Shown: positions 1-11,770 of the stretch, one piece after another
Position numbering within the stretch: the stretch's first letter is position 1
Layout of the letters: each line of letters opens with the position of its first letter
NCBI RefSeq assembly: GCF_007655135.1
Contig: NC_045127.1
Location: 4,030,001-4,094,000 of the forward strand
From: Punica granatum
Taxonomy: Eukaryota; Streptophyta; Magnoliopsida; Myrtales; Lythraceae
Direction: 5' to 3'
Length of the DNA: 64,000 nucleotides
Program-made: the position numbers and the translations under genes
The notes under the pieces: model-generated
Database searches by the model: none
The model's input: only the letters and a program-made list of their open reading frames with translations
What the model was told of the DNA's origin: nothing

Positions 1-3000
1 TCTCGATCCAAACAGGTTTATTCCACCATTCTGAGCACCGTAATGGGATGCAATAGCGTTTCCTTGAACCACCCTGACATCAGATGAGCTGCTGAGGTGG
101 GGTTGACTCTGACCAAACTGCTGACGCAGAGAATGTTGCTGCTCGACAGATCTATTCTCAGCAGCAGCAGCAGTGGACGAGCTGATCCCAACCCCGAGAT
201 CAAGGCTGATGGCCTCCCTGCTTCCCTCTGGCATAACTCTTGGCATTTCTGATGCGGCTGAGGGACCAGCTGTGTCATGGCTGCTGGTCTTTGCAATGGG
301 TACATCGTGATTGTGCTTCCCTTCGTACGTGGTGATGACTGCCTTTGGGTCGTGAGATGCCCTTTCTACATGTTTCCTGACAGGGCATCCTGCGTTCGTG
401 CACTTGTAATAGCTCCTACACGAGAAGATGGCAAAAATATAGAACCTGTTTTGATTTTCTTGTAAATCAAGTGCAGCAAACAAACGAGGAGAACTACATG
501 GGTTTGCACTTCAAAGGCTACTTGTATACTTCTGGGGCAAGTACTAGGAATTTGATGATTGTAATAACGGCTTGATCAAGTAGCTTCAAATACACAAGGT
601 ACGATTTGCTTCAGCTACCGACTCCCCAGTATGGCAACAAAGATACTCGATGTCATATTCAAATCAACCGTAAGAACCACACAATGTAATTTAATTCTCA
701 GCCCATTAGTCAAAATCAAATTTTGCAAATGACAAAATAATCAATGCTCTCTTTGTTTTACCCAGATGGCCACAAAAATACCACTATGTCTTCCTATAGT
801 TCTAGGCACAGAATTCTTCCAAGAAGTGTAAGAATACTACGAGCTTTCGTCAAATTTGAAAATTACCTTGGATTCGGATTGCCCCTCACCACTTTTTGTC
901 CATATTTGCGCCAACGATATCCATCATCCAGTATATCTACCTCGCTAAGAGTTTGAACAACAACTCGAGGTTCTCGAATGGGCTTGACAACCGGAGTGAT
1001 ATCTAACCCTCCCATGTCCATCCTCCTGCCCCAAATATGCTTTCATTATTAACTAATTTGATAAAATAGATATAAGTTTAATCGATCTTTTGGACCTATA
1101 CCTTCTCTTAGAGTACAAGTCATCTTCATCAGCCTCATCATTCATCCTATTTGATAGGCAAGCAGCGCCTTCAGTAATATCATCATTAGCAGCAAGTGGG
1201 GATAGCTCCGGTGTCCCACTTGGCTCAATATTGCCATTAGTTTGGCCAAGCGTGCCTGATGATTTATCTAAAGAATAAAGGAGACAGTTCGTACTTTACT
1301 GGTTCAATGAATTTACACAAAAAAAGAAAATTATTCACTGTGAAACGTACCACCAGGAAAGGATGAAACTCTCTCTGATCTTTCTTCTTGGATTGGCATC
1401 ATTGTACCGGCAGTAAAGCGCCGCCCTGGTTGAGGTTTAGGATGATCATGGGTTCCCTTGTAAACAATTTCTGTTATACGTCCATCAGGAGATCGCTCAA
1501 ACAGCTTTTTCACTTCACAGTTCGGGTGCGTACATTTATAATAGCTGCGGGGGAATTCACTTCCCTTAACAAGCTTCTGTCCATATTTCCGCCAGTTATA
1601 TCCATCATCTGACAAATTCTCAGCCCCAGGAAAAGATCCACTCCCTTTTTGATCAGACTGTGTAGACAGAGCCTCGGATTGAAGGTGCTCTTTCTGGTTC
1701 GATTTTTCTGAATCAATTTCAGCAGGCGGGTTTGCCCCTGAAGTGACCAAATTTGAAGGAGTGGATAGTGTCAACTCGTCTGAGGAGACAGCTCTATCAC
1801 GCGCTGATGCAAATGACCGAGCCTGGTACTGGGCTTGGGCATGTACATGCTCACTTTGATGATTGAACTCTGCAGTAACCTTGGAAAAAGATGAAAATCA
1901 GCCAACCATTATTTGTTAAGCCACAATTAATTCTCCCACTACATTACTTTTACCACAACTAAAATGATTTAGTAATCCCATGTAACAAGTGATCTGCTTG
2001 AGGGCAGAAAGAGAGATGATCTTTTTAAAAAGTTTCAGTCGATGCTTGACATCTAGAAAAATAGTTTATAATTTTGGATATTAGCAAACTTGGTGTTTCA
2101 GTCAGAAGACTTAATAAACAAATGACCCTACTGTACTGGTAAGTAGAGCTTCACCAAAACTGATTTCGATTTCTGACAAGGATGAAATTTTTCAAGTTGC
2201 AGGAGAGAACTGGTGGTGAGAAGTGGAAACACTATACACTTTAATTAGAGCACATATACCCAACTGACTTCCTATAGTTCAAGTATATATATTATAGTTT
2301 GGGATGTTACCAAGCTTGTCCTGGAAGGGGGTTTGAACTCAAAGTAGCCCGGCCATCTGTCATCCAATCCATTAGCACTGGTGCAATTCAAGGTTTTCAT
2401 GCTCGAAGGGGAAACGACAGATCCATGTAATATTTGGCGTTTAATGAAGGAACCCGTAGTTGGAGATGGCTCTACCTGCAAAACCAGAATCAGGAGATTT
2501 AAAATTATTAATCCAGAAACTACAGTACTCAATATTAGACACAATATACAGCACAGTACGATTTCTCCAGAAAAATGACGAAAAATTTAGACCTTATCTT
2601 CATTACTGGATAACAACACCTCAATTCTGTCGACTCCTTCAAATAAGAAGGATCTTTTCATATCACTTTTGTGCAAAATAAACGAGTTGGATTCCTCCAA
2701 TACAAGCAACTCTCACTCTTGATATCGGCATCTGCTAAGCAGTAGGAATATATAATATGCTTGACAGAAACTTGTGCGCAAATATTTTAGTTGGGTTACA
2801 GAAATTATTCCATCACATTCACCTTTACCATCAACAACGTATACATTTATTTATACCATCAGCAATCAAATATGGCGTCACAGAATGGACCCGAGCCCTT
2901 TATGGGTAGCCCTGTCATTTTATAGCATAACATATTGAATTCTACTGCTTGATGACACGGTATCCCCACAAACTCAAATATAACGATGACTTGAAAAGGA

Positions 3001-4207
3001 AAGCATAAACGTAAAGGAATATTGGCTATGTGAATAAACCACACTGGTGTTGTGAAAGGAAGAATCAGCTCTAGAAGTAGCTCCAGATTCCAAAATCAAA
3101 ATTCCATCTGGACACTCTTCACGGGTGTAGAAGAGCCACTGCTATAAAGTACAACAAAGGCATCTGAATACAAGGGACCCATTGAGCACCGCAAAAATAC
3201 TAAACCATTCGCAAGCAGATTAATCATATGAGCACTTGATATTTGATAAGGTATATGACACTGACAAACAAAAACAGCAAAGAGGAATTTCGAACTTTTC
3301 TAGAAGGAAACAGCATCTTCTAAGTTGTTAAATATCAAAATCACGTCACTCGAGCCTCAAAAAAATTCTCCACCATAGCAGGCAGCAGACGGAAGAAAGT
3401 GCAGCAAGTGTATCTAGACACCAAGTTGCATGAATGGAGCTCCTTTGAGTATTCAATTTCGAAAACTAAGGCGCTTTAAACTCAACTCAAACAAGAAATT
3501 CGGCTTTTTTAGTATGCCTAGCTTGAAAGAGAGATAAGCTCAGTCCTGTCAACTCGTCCCGGTCAACGAGCACCCGGGAGGAAACACAACCACCTAACAC
3601 TAAAAATACTGCTCTCGATTCTCGCCAACCAAAAGATGCGTCGGGCGAATTGCTTCAGTGACTGGAACACATACTGACTATAATAGCTTCCATTTCTCTA
3701 TCCTCACCCTCAACCTATACCATCTTCCCCAAACAGTGAGATCCACAGCCAAAGTGGGAAACTTCATTTTCGGGAGGAAAAAGATAAATATGGAATTTAA
3801 GCTTAAAATCAGCTGAATCGAAGATGACGGGCAGAATAAACAGTCGGCAAATATCCACTCGTTCCTAATTCCAGTTGAAACCAGAAGAAATCCGTGCTTA
3901 CCCCCGAGAAACCGCGAAGAAATGCACGTTAGCAAAAGAAGACTCTCACCTTCACATTGGAGAGGAGGACCGGGGACTCAAGGAAGGACGTAGGGCTGAG
4001 GCCTGGCGGGATCGTGATACCAGCGGACCTCGTGATCGGGAGCTTCGCAGGAGACATGAGCCTGTACCTCGCGCCGCCAGCGGACGGGCCGGCCCCATCG
4101 TCGGAGGCGGATTCCGACAGGATCCCGTCATCCGCGGGCTCAGAGCTCCGAATCCGGAGCTCGGGAGCTCCGCCCCCAGCTCCGGAGCCAAGAGGAGAGG
4201 TCTCCAT
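1..4207 (-). CDS. WRKY20: WRKY transcription factor, group I, WRKY20 type (3' end cut by window edge)
   Basis: DNA-binding regulator expected to bind W-box promoter elements in the nucleus. Model on the minus strand: exons 4207-3950, 2475-2311, 1879-1351, 1267-1102, 1025-867 and 415 to beyond base 1. All junctions are GT-AG and phases close, giving 564 visible residues with no stop reached. Exon 1 holds the conserved group I N-terminal block ([27 protein letters not shown]). First WRKYGQK is at about residues 237-243 and the second at 411-417; each is followed by a C2H2 zinc knuckle (YYKC, HDHP and HNHD). The block before the second domain ([18 protein letters not shown]) and the usual intron inside that domain after NPNPR match the WRKY20 lineage better than WRKY2, 3 or 4. 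Known Arabidopsis WRKY20 is about 557 residues, so little should be missing. The family is certain; the exact orthologue is inferred. Confidence 0.93.
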
Positions 4208-6370
4208 TGACAGAGAGAAGGATCTGAGCAGTGAGCAGAGAACTGTAAGAGAGAGAGGAAGTCAACAAGGAGAACTAGGGGAGTGGCTTCGACTTGTGAA
4301 GAGAGGGAAAGGAGAGGGGAAGGGGCATTTATGTCATTTCGCCGGGTCGCCATCTCTTGGCCGGGCGTCGCCTTCCCCTTTTACGCTGGTCTTATTGTGT
4401 GCCGCCTGGGTCCCGTCACGACCGGTCCATCCGTAGCTGCTCCGGGTGCATGCCCTAGCAAGCATATTTTGTGGGCTCCATGGCACCATGTCTAACCGCA
4501 AGAGGTCCTACGCCCGGACCATGCCGTGATTTGTCCTGAACGATGGCGCTTGCTTGTGAGAGATGCAGAGAAGTTGACTTGTTACAATGGATCTAATAAT
4601 AATGATAATAATTAGATTAAATAAAAAAGTGCGGAATTTTATTGGGCTGTCATTTTTAACCGTTTGTGAGCGGTCGGATTTGGAAAAGTGGGCAATCTTT
4701 GGAGTTTGGAGATGTAATTTATGTTTAATTAATTTTTTAATATATAATATAATAATATAATTGTTACAACTTACAAGAACTTGATAATTAGGATAAATAA
4801 TAATTCATACTTTTTTTTTGGTGATTAATAGATCATATTTTCGATGATTGACTCACGTCTCATTTAAAATTAATTCTCGCATGAAATGCTTTCATTTTAA
4901 TTCATTTCAATTCGGTTCGATTTACTTTACTTGTAAATGAGTTGTGTTGTTTGAAAAACTGATAGAACTTAAATAAAATGAACTGACCTATGCATTTTAA
5001 ATTAGGTAATCTATATGCAGATGATTTTAAAATTTAAATTAAGATAGTTAGTTTCATAAAAATTATTTCCTAACTAGATTTGGTTGATTTTCGCCAAATT
5101 TGAATTGGCATGTAATCTTTCATTTTTTAATAGAAATCATGCGTGCAAAAAAAAACAAAAAAAAAATCACGTGTCATTTGGATTTCAAACAACATTATTC
5201 AAATTAAATTCTTTTTTTTTTAAGAAATTCAATGAGATTCTTCTTAAATGAATTGAATTTAATTATTGTATTTGTATGATTTCAAATAGACCGTGACCGA
5301 GGAATGAGTGTTATGCGATCCCTCTATTTTCTTGGCAGCGATAATTAAGTAAGCAATGGTCTCATCATGAAATTTATTAAGTTTCACATCTTAAGAATAT
5401 CAGTTCACATGCACTATTAGTTCTTTTGCAGTTCCAACTAATAATTTCTCCATAACTTTGTTACTAGTCTGTCAAAATTCTCACTCGACATCCTATATAT
5501 CTTTCTGATTACTACAAAAACCGGTCGTCGAGTTTGGATCAGTATGACGGGGATAGATAAATCACTTAAATAGAGTGTATAAGCGATAGTTGTCTGTAAA
5601 TGGAAGTTGAATCTCGCGTATATTAAGTTCAATAACTGTACGTCCATCATTCGCTCTCGAGACTTCTCAGCGACTTATTTGCTCAGATGTGACATTGAAT
5701 CCCTTAGATCGATATCAGTATCGACAACGCATGTGATCTTCCTCCTTAGGGACCTCTTATCGGATTCTTTATTATCTTCCCTTTTTCAAGTAGCATCGAG
5801 CTAATTCATTGTATGCCATGCACAGGGACTATAGGAGGGAACATCAACGAGTTAGACATTCACTTGTGAATGAATCTCTAGATGCGATTTCCAACAACAT
5901 ACTTTTCACAAGTTGTTGAAAACAACGTTGCAGCCTCTTCACTTAAAAGTGGAAATAAGTAAGGTTAACCTCAACATCCCTCCCGACATGGTTTAGACGG
6001 GTACCGATCCACGGCGCAACTCGGGTTTCGGTTGGTATAACGTCTATTATATCCAACCTATAAACAAGCCGATATCCACAAGGATGTTGGTATTACAAGT
6101 TTTTTTTTTCCCCTTTTTGCTGAATACGTTGTTATTACAAGTTGATATCAAAATATCCAAGCACATATCAACGCATTGATGAACCTCAATTGGAAAAAGA
6201 GATTAGTTGTATAGGTATCTAATGGATGAGAGTTGAATATGAAATCTCGTAATTCGAAAGCCAGGGCGAACTCTCACATCGATGGATTCCTCTTTCAATT
6301 AATGGAAACCCTTGATTTTGCCAAAAAGGAAAAACGGTAATATTTTCAAGAAATCCGCGGCCATGGGCAA

Positions 6371-6429
6371 TTGGGCCCTCGAGTTTTTTCTTTATCCGAA
6401 GACTTTGGCCCAAATCTCAAATATGGGCC
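6371..6429. promoter_or_regulatory. Cluster of three site II (TGGGCC) motifs
   Basis: TTGGGCC begins at 6371, its reverse complement GGCCCAA at 6407 and TGGGCC at 6424. Such clusters are typical of plant housekeeping-gene promoters bound by TCP factors. No gene model starts nearby, so the assignment as an active promoter is only inference. Confidence 0.35.
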
Positions 6430-8206
6430 TCGTGGTTTTTCAATTACGTTCATCGAAGGAGAGCTAATTAACTTATATCCCCCAAAAAAAAAAGGAGAGC
6501 TGATTAATTCTTATTGGAGATAAGTTAATTTTCTTGTCTTCTGAGTGGTTCCAATGGTCATTTGATTTTTACTATTGGTATTATTAATATTATTTGAATT
6601 CCAAGGACTTGAAGCAATCAATTATCGGAGTAAGGTATCAGGTTCAAGTCCTTATGAATGCATAAAATTCACATTGGGAGAGTTTTATCACTTAGTTGAT
6701 AGACTCGACTCGACCGAATTAATCAATGTCTAATTGAATTTCCGAATACCATGATTTACAACGAAAAAAAGGTGTTTTACGTGTAGCCCGCTATCTCTGT
6801 TCCAATTAACTATCTTATCGACAAAAGGATATGTTATGCGGATTAGTGTATTCGATTTGTTTTTACTTTGGACTTTGACGTATGTATACATCGCTTTCTT
6901 GCTAACCAATTCGCAGGTTCTTGTGATTATTTTATCGTTTATTATTGTATATTATATATAGATATATATTATGACATGTAAGGCCAGTTAAGCGTAAGTT
7001 GAATTTCATTTATGCGGTTTGGACAAGGTACGAGTCAATTAGGTTGCTTTGGGGGTTTAGTGATTATTAATTGAATAATTAATTGATTGAGAGTTACGCA
7101 TATAAGCCAAATAAAACTGTAATATCATTACATATAAACAAAAGAGAAGTCAAATGAGAAAACACATGCGAACTATTCAAACAAACTGATAAGGGTTTGG
7201 ACGGTTTCTTTGCCAAGTGGTTTTTTAAGTTTGAGAGTCTCATCCTTGTAATCTAAAAATGAAAGTAAATATCGTGAATTCTTAATGACTAAGTCGCTAG
7301 GGGCTTCTTATAAAATGAATAATAATAATTAGCTTGACATAGAACAGTTTGGTGAATAATCGATATATAGACATATGTCTCTTGATAGAGTTTTATATTA
7401 TACGGTGATTTATACAGCCCGCTAGGTATGGCACCTCACCTGAACCTTAATATTTGTAGAACTTACACTAGGAGAATGATGGTGCCATTTTAATGTCCAT
7501 GTAATCTAGATTTCTCCATTAGATCTAATGAAAAATTGTGATTAGTGACGACGTTATTTGTCATTAAACATGTGTCTCAAGAAAAGAATTGTCCGAGAAA
7601 TTCTTCTACGATCTTGTGGCCAAGTGATATAAGAAAATATCAATCAAAATATAGCAAATTTAATAAAGGAGTGAGTAAAGTAATTATCGTAATTTGTTAT
7701 TAATTATTACAATCTATTTGATATTTTTATTATTGTGAAGGATGTGCATTTAAATTTAAGTTTTTTTTTTCGAGATGGTTAGAATAAAGAATACACTAAA
7801 ATATGCCATAGGCATATCCCTTCAACTATAGAAGTTTCTTATAATTAAATTTCATTCCATGAAAATTTAAAGTAACTTAAATTAATAAATAAAAGCTACC
7901 TTAATAGCCTTTGACAAAATATGGTAATCTATCAACAAAAATGGTAACTTACGGTAATTCTGTTACCACTTTTTTTGGATAAATAGTAATTCCGTTAACA
8001 TGTAAGGCCGTGCATGTAATTTCAGCATTTGACTTTTTCATCTCAACGAATCTGAACCGTCCATGTTCGCCAATTGGACGCACCCCCCAACACGGACTGT
8101 CAGGATCCGTTCGGAGTTACCAAAGTTGACTTTGAAAGATCCTCATTCCACCGAGCGCGAATCCCAGAAACCCTGTCGTCACCGAAAACGACGAAACATC
8201 TGGCGT

Positions 8207-8294
8207 CCACGTGGCGAAGTGTCGTGCGCTTGGAACATTTTTTCGTATTTATTTTCCGGTCCCCGAACGAAATTAATGGCCCCATATATATATA
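8207..8294 (+). promoter_or_regulatory. G-box and TATA-like run without a downstream gene
   Basis: A palindromic CCACGTGG G-box lies at 8207-8214 inside a locally GC-richer stretch (about 8040-8270). An alternating AT run able to act as a TATA box follows at 8284-8294. This spacing resembles a plus-strand promoter, but the downstream sequence has no convincing coding potential; the short ORFs beginning near 8063 have no recognisable domains. Confidence 0.35.
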
Positions 8295-8926
8295 CAGTCA
8301 GAAATTACTCAAGTTTTGTTTAATATGTCAGAGCGGCTTCGTTGGGATTTTTCCTTATAATTTCCAGTCCCAATTTTCATTCTCAGTTTTAATTATTGCC
8401 CTAATGTCTATTAAATTGAAGAGTTTATGTCTACCCAAAAAAGGAAAAAAAATAAAAAGAGAGAAGAGCTTATATAAAATTTTCCCAATAAAAAATTTAT
8501 TGTAAACAATCTTATATTGTCATATATCTCAATCTCAACCGATCAAACCCGGTTTTCGAATTGCTATGTACATTAGCTAGTGAGGCATAATATCGTTTAT
8601 TGTAGCGCGCGAGTTCAACTGTATGCTTTTAAGTGTTCCGACAAAACAAATATACACTTACAATTCATTATATATTTCGTGAAGTTCTAATGATAGATGA
8701 GGACATAATGTAGCCATATAACGACGTTTTCATAAGCGGTAAAATTCAAAGGACACAGATTACGTATCTTTTTTGTTATGTAAGGGTAGTTCAAAAATTA
8801 TGTAATTTACAAATGGAATGATCCGTTTCAAAATTATTTTATCTTTATGATAAAGATAAAACGATTTTTTCATTTAACAATCTACAAGAGAAGATAGATG
8901 GCTTATTATTTAAACAAAATTCATAA

Positions 8927-9120
8927 TGGTGCGTTTGGTTTCATAGTTAAAGTAACTTTGATTTTGATTGTGGAAAAGGACAAATGATTGTATAGTGTGT
9001 TGAGTTAAAGTTAAAGTTAAAATTTTTGATTTGGAAAATGTGTATTTTTGTTGTGTAGTGTGTTGAATTAAAGTTAAAGTTAAAATTTTTGTGATTTTAA
9101 CTGCGAAACCAGACGGAGCA
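8927..9120. mobile_element. 194-bp MITE with TAA target duplication
   Basis: The element is flanked by TAA at 8924-8926 and TAA at 9121-9123. Its ends are imperfect inverted repeats: left TGCGTTTGGTTTCATAGTT against the complement of the right end, TCCGTCTGGTTTCGCAGTT. There is no coding capacity. Inside is a direct duplication of a segment with repeated GTTAAA units followed by AATTTTTG. A three-base TAA/TTA target and GTTTGG-type ends fit Tourist-like (PIF/Harbinger) MITEs. Confidence 0.75.
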
Positions 9121-9123
9121 TAA

Positions 9124-10275
9124 GTATCTAAAGTCGATTAACTCTACATCAATTAAACGTCCTATGAGATTGCGATAGATCTCTAACATTAGTGAGATCT
9201 ATATCGAGATCTTGTGGCATATATATCGAGTCACATTTTGATTAACACTTAACAAAATTCATGGATCTTCCTTTATTTTTCTTTTGGGTGAACGGATTTT
9301 CCTATATCTGGTTTATTATATCTTTCGCTTTTTCTATCCCTAAATTAATCACACATTAAATTTTCAAATAATAATATTAATAAAAATTTTGATTAATCAA
9401 CCCTCACCAAATCCCTCAACGCACCGGCCGCCACCCCCATCATCACGTATATATGCGCGTCTCCTACTGCCTCTTCCTTTTCCCATTGTCTTCTCTTTCT
9501 TCAACCTATTTTTTGATTAAAAAAAAGAAAAAGAAAAACAACCGAGCTTTCTTCTTCTTCTTCCTCTGCTCTCAGAGATTCTCCCATCGTCGAGTTCGGA
9601 ACCGGCGGTCCCCCTGCTCACGGTAATCACGAAGCGCCTATCTCCGTTTTGCCCTGTTTTCTTCCGCGGGAGCAGAATTTCCTCGTCAAACTGATAATCG
9701 TGTGCATTGGGGCGCATTAGCTCTGGATTTCGGATTTTTCGTGGAGTATGAGGCTTTGATCCTTTTTTCCTCGTGCGAATTGTTGGGAGTTTGATTTCAG
9801 GCTCGGATATGAATTTCTGCCCCGGTCGAAAAATCTCAAATTTGGGTACATGGGTCAGGAAAAACGTCGGCTTTTTCACAACTGGCATTTGATGGTTTTG
9901 TTAGTATCCATGACTATTTTCCGTATAAGTTTGTAAGGTATATTTATGGTAGTTCGATGGGTTTCTGGGTCTTAAATTCCTCATTGATACTTTGCTCTGA
10001 TTGTTTGTAGAATTCCATTAGAATCTGTAAAAAAATCATGGAGTGATTGTGGACAGTTTATGTGAGTTTGCATCACTAGGAAAAACTATAGCTTTATGCC
10101 TCGTGTAGTGATTGACCATGCATCTTTCTGTATACACATCCGCATAATTATAATTGATAATCGAGTCACAAATATTTGTAAGCCATTCTCTTTCCGCAGT
10201 TTTGGTTATTGAGCATTTAACAGAAGGGTAAGAAGGAAACGTTGATTGCGGTTTGCTCTATTTCATGTCCTCGAG
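9124..10275 (+). promoter_or_regulatory. WNK promoter and 5' leader, with likely leader intron
   Basis: A TATA-like TATATAT lies at 9448-9454, followed by a pyrimidine-rich stretch typical of a plant transcription start. A good donor at 9623 (CG|GTAATC) and acceptor ending at 10199 (TTCCGCAG) suggest a 577-base intron in the 5' untranslated leader. A minus-strand ORF across 9517-9888 has no recognisable domain and I regard it as chance. The leader intron is inferred, not shown. Confidence 0.5.
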
Positions 10276-10387
10276 ATGCCGAGTCCTGAGCCCGACCCCT
10301 TGGAATGGGACTCGGAGCCATTCGTGGAGGTGGACCCCAGCAGTCGGTACGGGCGCTATCCTGAGCTGCTTGGCTGTGGTGCAGTGA
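10265..10387 (+). promoter_or_regulatory. Upstream ORF overlapping the WNK start codon
   Basis: An ATG at 10265 opens a 40-codon frame ending in TGA at 10385-10387, so it starts 11 bases before the WNK ATG and ends inside the kinase frame in another phase. If recognised by ribosomes it would lower kinase translation. Its own start context (TTCATGT) is weak. Confidence 0.5.
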
Positions 10388-11737
10388 AGAAAGTCTACCG
10401 GGCCTTTGATCAAGAAGAGGGCATCGAGGTTGCATGGAACCAGGTCAAGCTGAGGGACTTGAATGGGGACCAAGCAATGATCGACCGCCTCTACTCCGAG
10501 GTCCGCCTCCTGAGATCTTTGAAGGACAAGAACATCATTGCCCTCTACCATGTCTGGAGGGACGAGGAAAAGAACGTGGTCAACTTCATCACCGAGGCTT
10601 GCACTTCAGGAAACCTGAGGGAGTACAGGAAGAAGCACAGGCAGGTCTCGATGAAGGCCCTGAAGAAGTGGTCAAAACAGATCCTCAAGGGTCTAAATTA
10701 CTTGCACACTCACGAGCCGTGTATCATCCACCGAGACCTCAACTGCAGCAATGTCTTTGTCAATGGGAATGTTGGTCAGGTATTATTGAATTTCTTCCTT
10801 TGCCGTCCATTGAGGAAATTGAATTGGAAGGAAAGATAAAGCGAAAGCGCAACAGAATCATCGTGTTTTCCATGCCTTTGCTTTTGCTTTGTTTTATAAA
10901 ATCGTGAGTTCTTGACGGCTCCTTGTTGCTTTTGGCCCATTTTGCGAGCGCTGGAGGGTCCCATCAAAGAGCCACTAATTTTGTTTCTGTGTTGAATGTG
11001 TGTATTCTCTCTGTCTGTTGCTTTTGTACTTAAGGAAAGCCGTTCGTTCAGTTTTCTTGGAAACAAATTCTGAAGTTTGAAAACTGGAACGCGAGTCGTT
11101 GTGTCTCTTGTGAAGAAGAAATTGATGAACATTATTGTTTCCTCAGAGAATTTTCTGAACAAGTTCGTTTCCTATATCTTGGAACATAAAATTCAAGACA
11201 ACATTGCCTTCATCAAGTGTATTGTTTGATAATACAGGATAACAGATAATTCGGCGATTACTAAATCAAACTCTTTTTCATCACAAAAAAGGGGTTGTTG
11301 CTAGCTTCCCCTCATGCCCATCTGTGTGCTTGGAACAGGTAAAGATCGGCGATCTGGGGCTAGCAGCGATAGTGGGTAAGAGCCGTGCAGCCCACTCCAT
11401 TATCGGGACTCCGGAGTTCATGGCCCCTGAGCTCTATGAGGAGGACTACACGGAGCTTGTGGACATTTACTCATTTGGGATGTGCGTCCTCGAGATGGTC
11501 ACTCTGGAGATCCCCTACAGCGAGTGCGATAGCATAGTCAAGATCTACAAGAAGGTGACATCCGGTATCAGGCCCCAGGCCCTTGGGAAAGTCAGGGACG
11601 CAGAAGTGAGAGCCTTCATTGAGAAGTGCTTGGCTCAGCCCAGTGCTCGGCCCTCCGCCTGGGAGCTCTTGCAGGACCCCTTCTTTGATGGGATCCGCGA
11701 TGACGAAGACGACGATGATGATGAAAACAATTCATGA
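10276..11737 (+). CDS. WNK11: Short WNK serine/threonine kinase, WNK11 type
   Basis: Cytosolic with-no-lysine kinase of the short plant class. Exons are 10276-10779 and 11339-11737, phase 0, giving 300 residues; Arabidopsis WNK11 is about 314. The start is set by the conserved N-terminus (MPSPEPDP, then [16 protein letters not shown]). The usual subdomain II lysine is replaced in VAWN (N55), the WNK hallmark, while lysines in the glycine-rich loop (GCGAVKKVY, 33-41) can take its role. HRDLN is at 152-156, the magnesium motif is DLG rather than DFG at 173-175, and GTPEFMAPE at 191-199. The protein ends with an acidic run of D and E and lacks the long tail of larger WNKs. An overlapping uORF precedes it and a poly-C run follows the stop. 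Family certain; distinction from WNK10 inferred. Confidence 0.94.
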
Positions 11738-11739
11738 TT

Positions 11740-11767
<28 letters not shown>
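11740..11767. repeat. 28-base poly-C homopolymer
   Basis: An unbroken run of 28 C residues begins two bases after the WNK stop codon, in the presumed 3' untranslated region. Homopolymers this long are polymorphic and often mis-sized by sequencing, so the true length is uncertain. Confidence 0.9.

Positions 11768-11770
<3 letters not shown>

Larger units (their letters stand above)
4208..8926. other. AT-rich intergenic region with promoter-like patches
   Basis: No supportable gene. The first 350 bases or so are the GC-richer upstream region of the WRKY gene; the rest is AT-rich with short chance ORFs. Two patches look promoter-like without a gene beside them: a cluster of TGGGCC-type motifs near 6371-6429, and a G-box with a TATA run near 8207-8294. 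Both are listed separately. I see no coding similarity elsewhere. Confidence 0.6.

Noticed and set aside
3875..4436. Several ORFs on both strands near the WRKY start
   Set aside because: Only the minus-strand frame from 4207 carries the conserved WRKY20 N-terminus; the others are shadows of GC-rich sequence.
6641..6651. GGTTCAAGTCC resembling a tRNA B box
   Set aside because: No A box at the right distance and no cloverleaf can be drawn.
10246..10275. Ten-codon upstream extension of the WNK frame
   Set aside because: It starts at a non-ATG codon and the family begins at the ATG at 10276.
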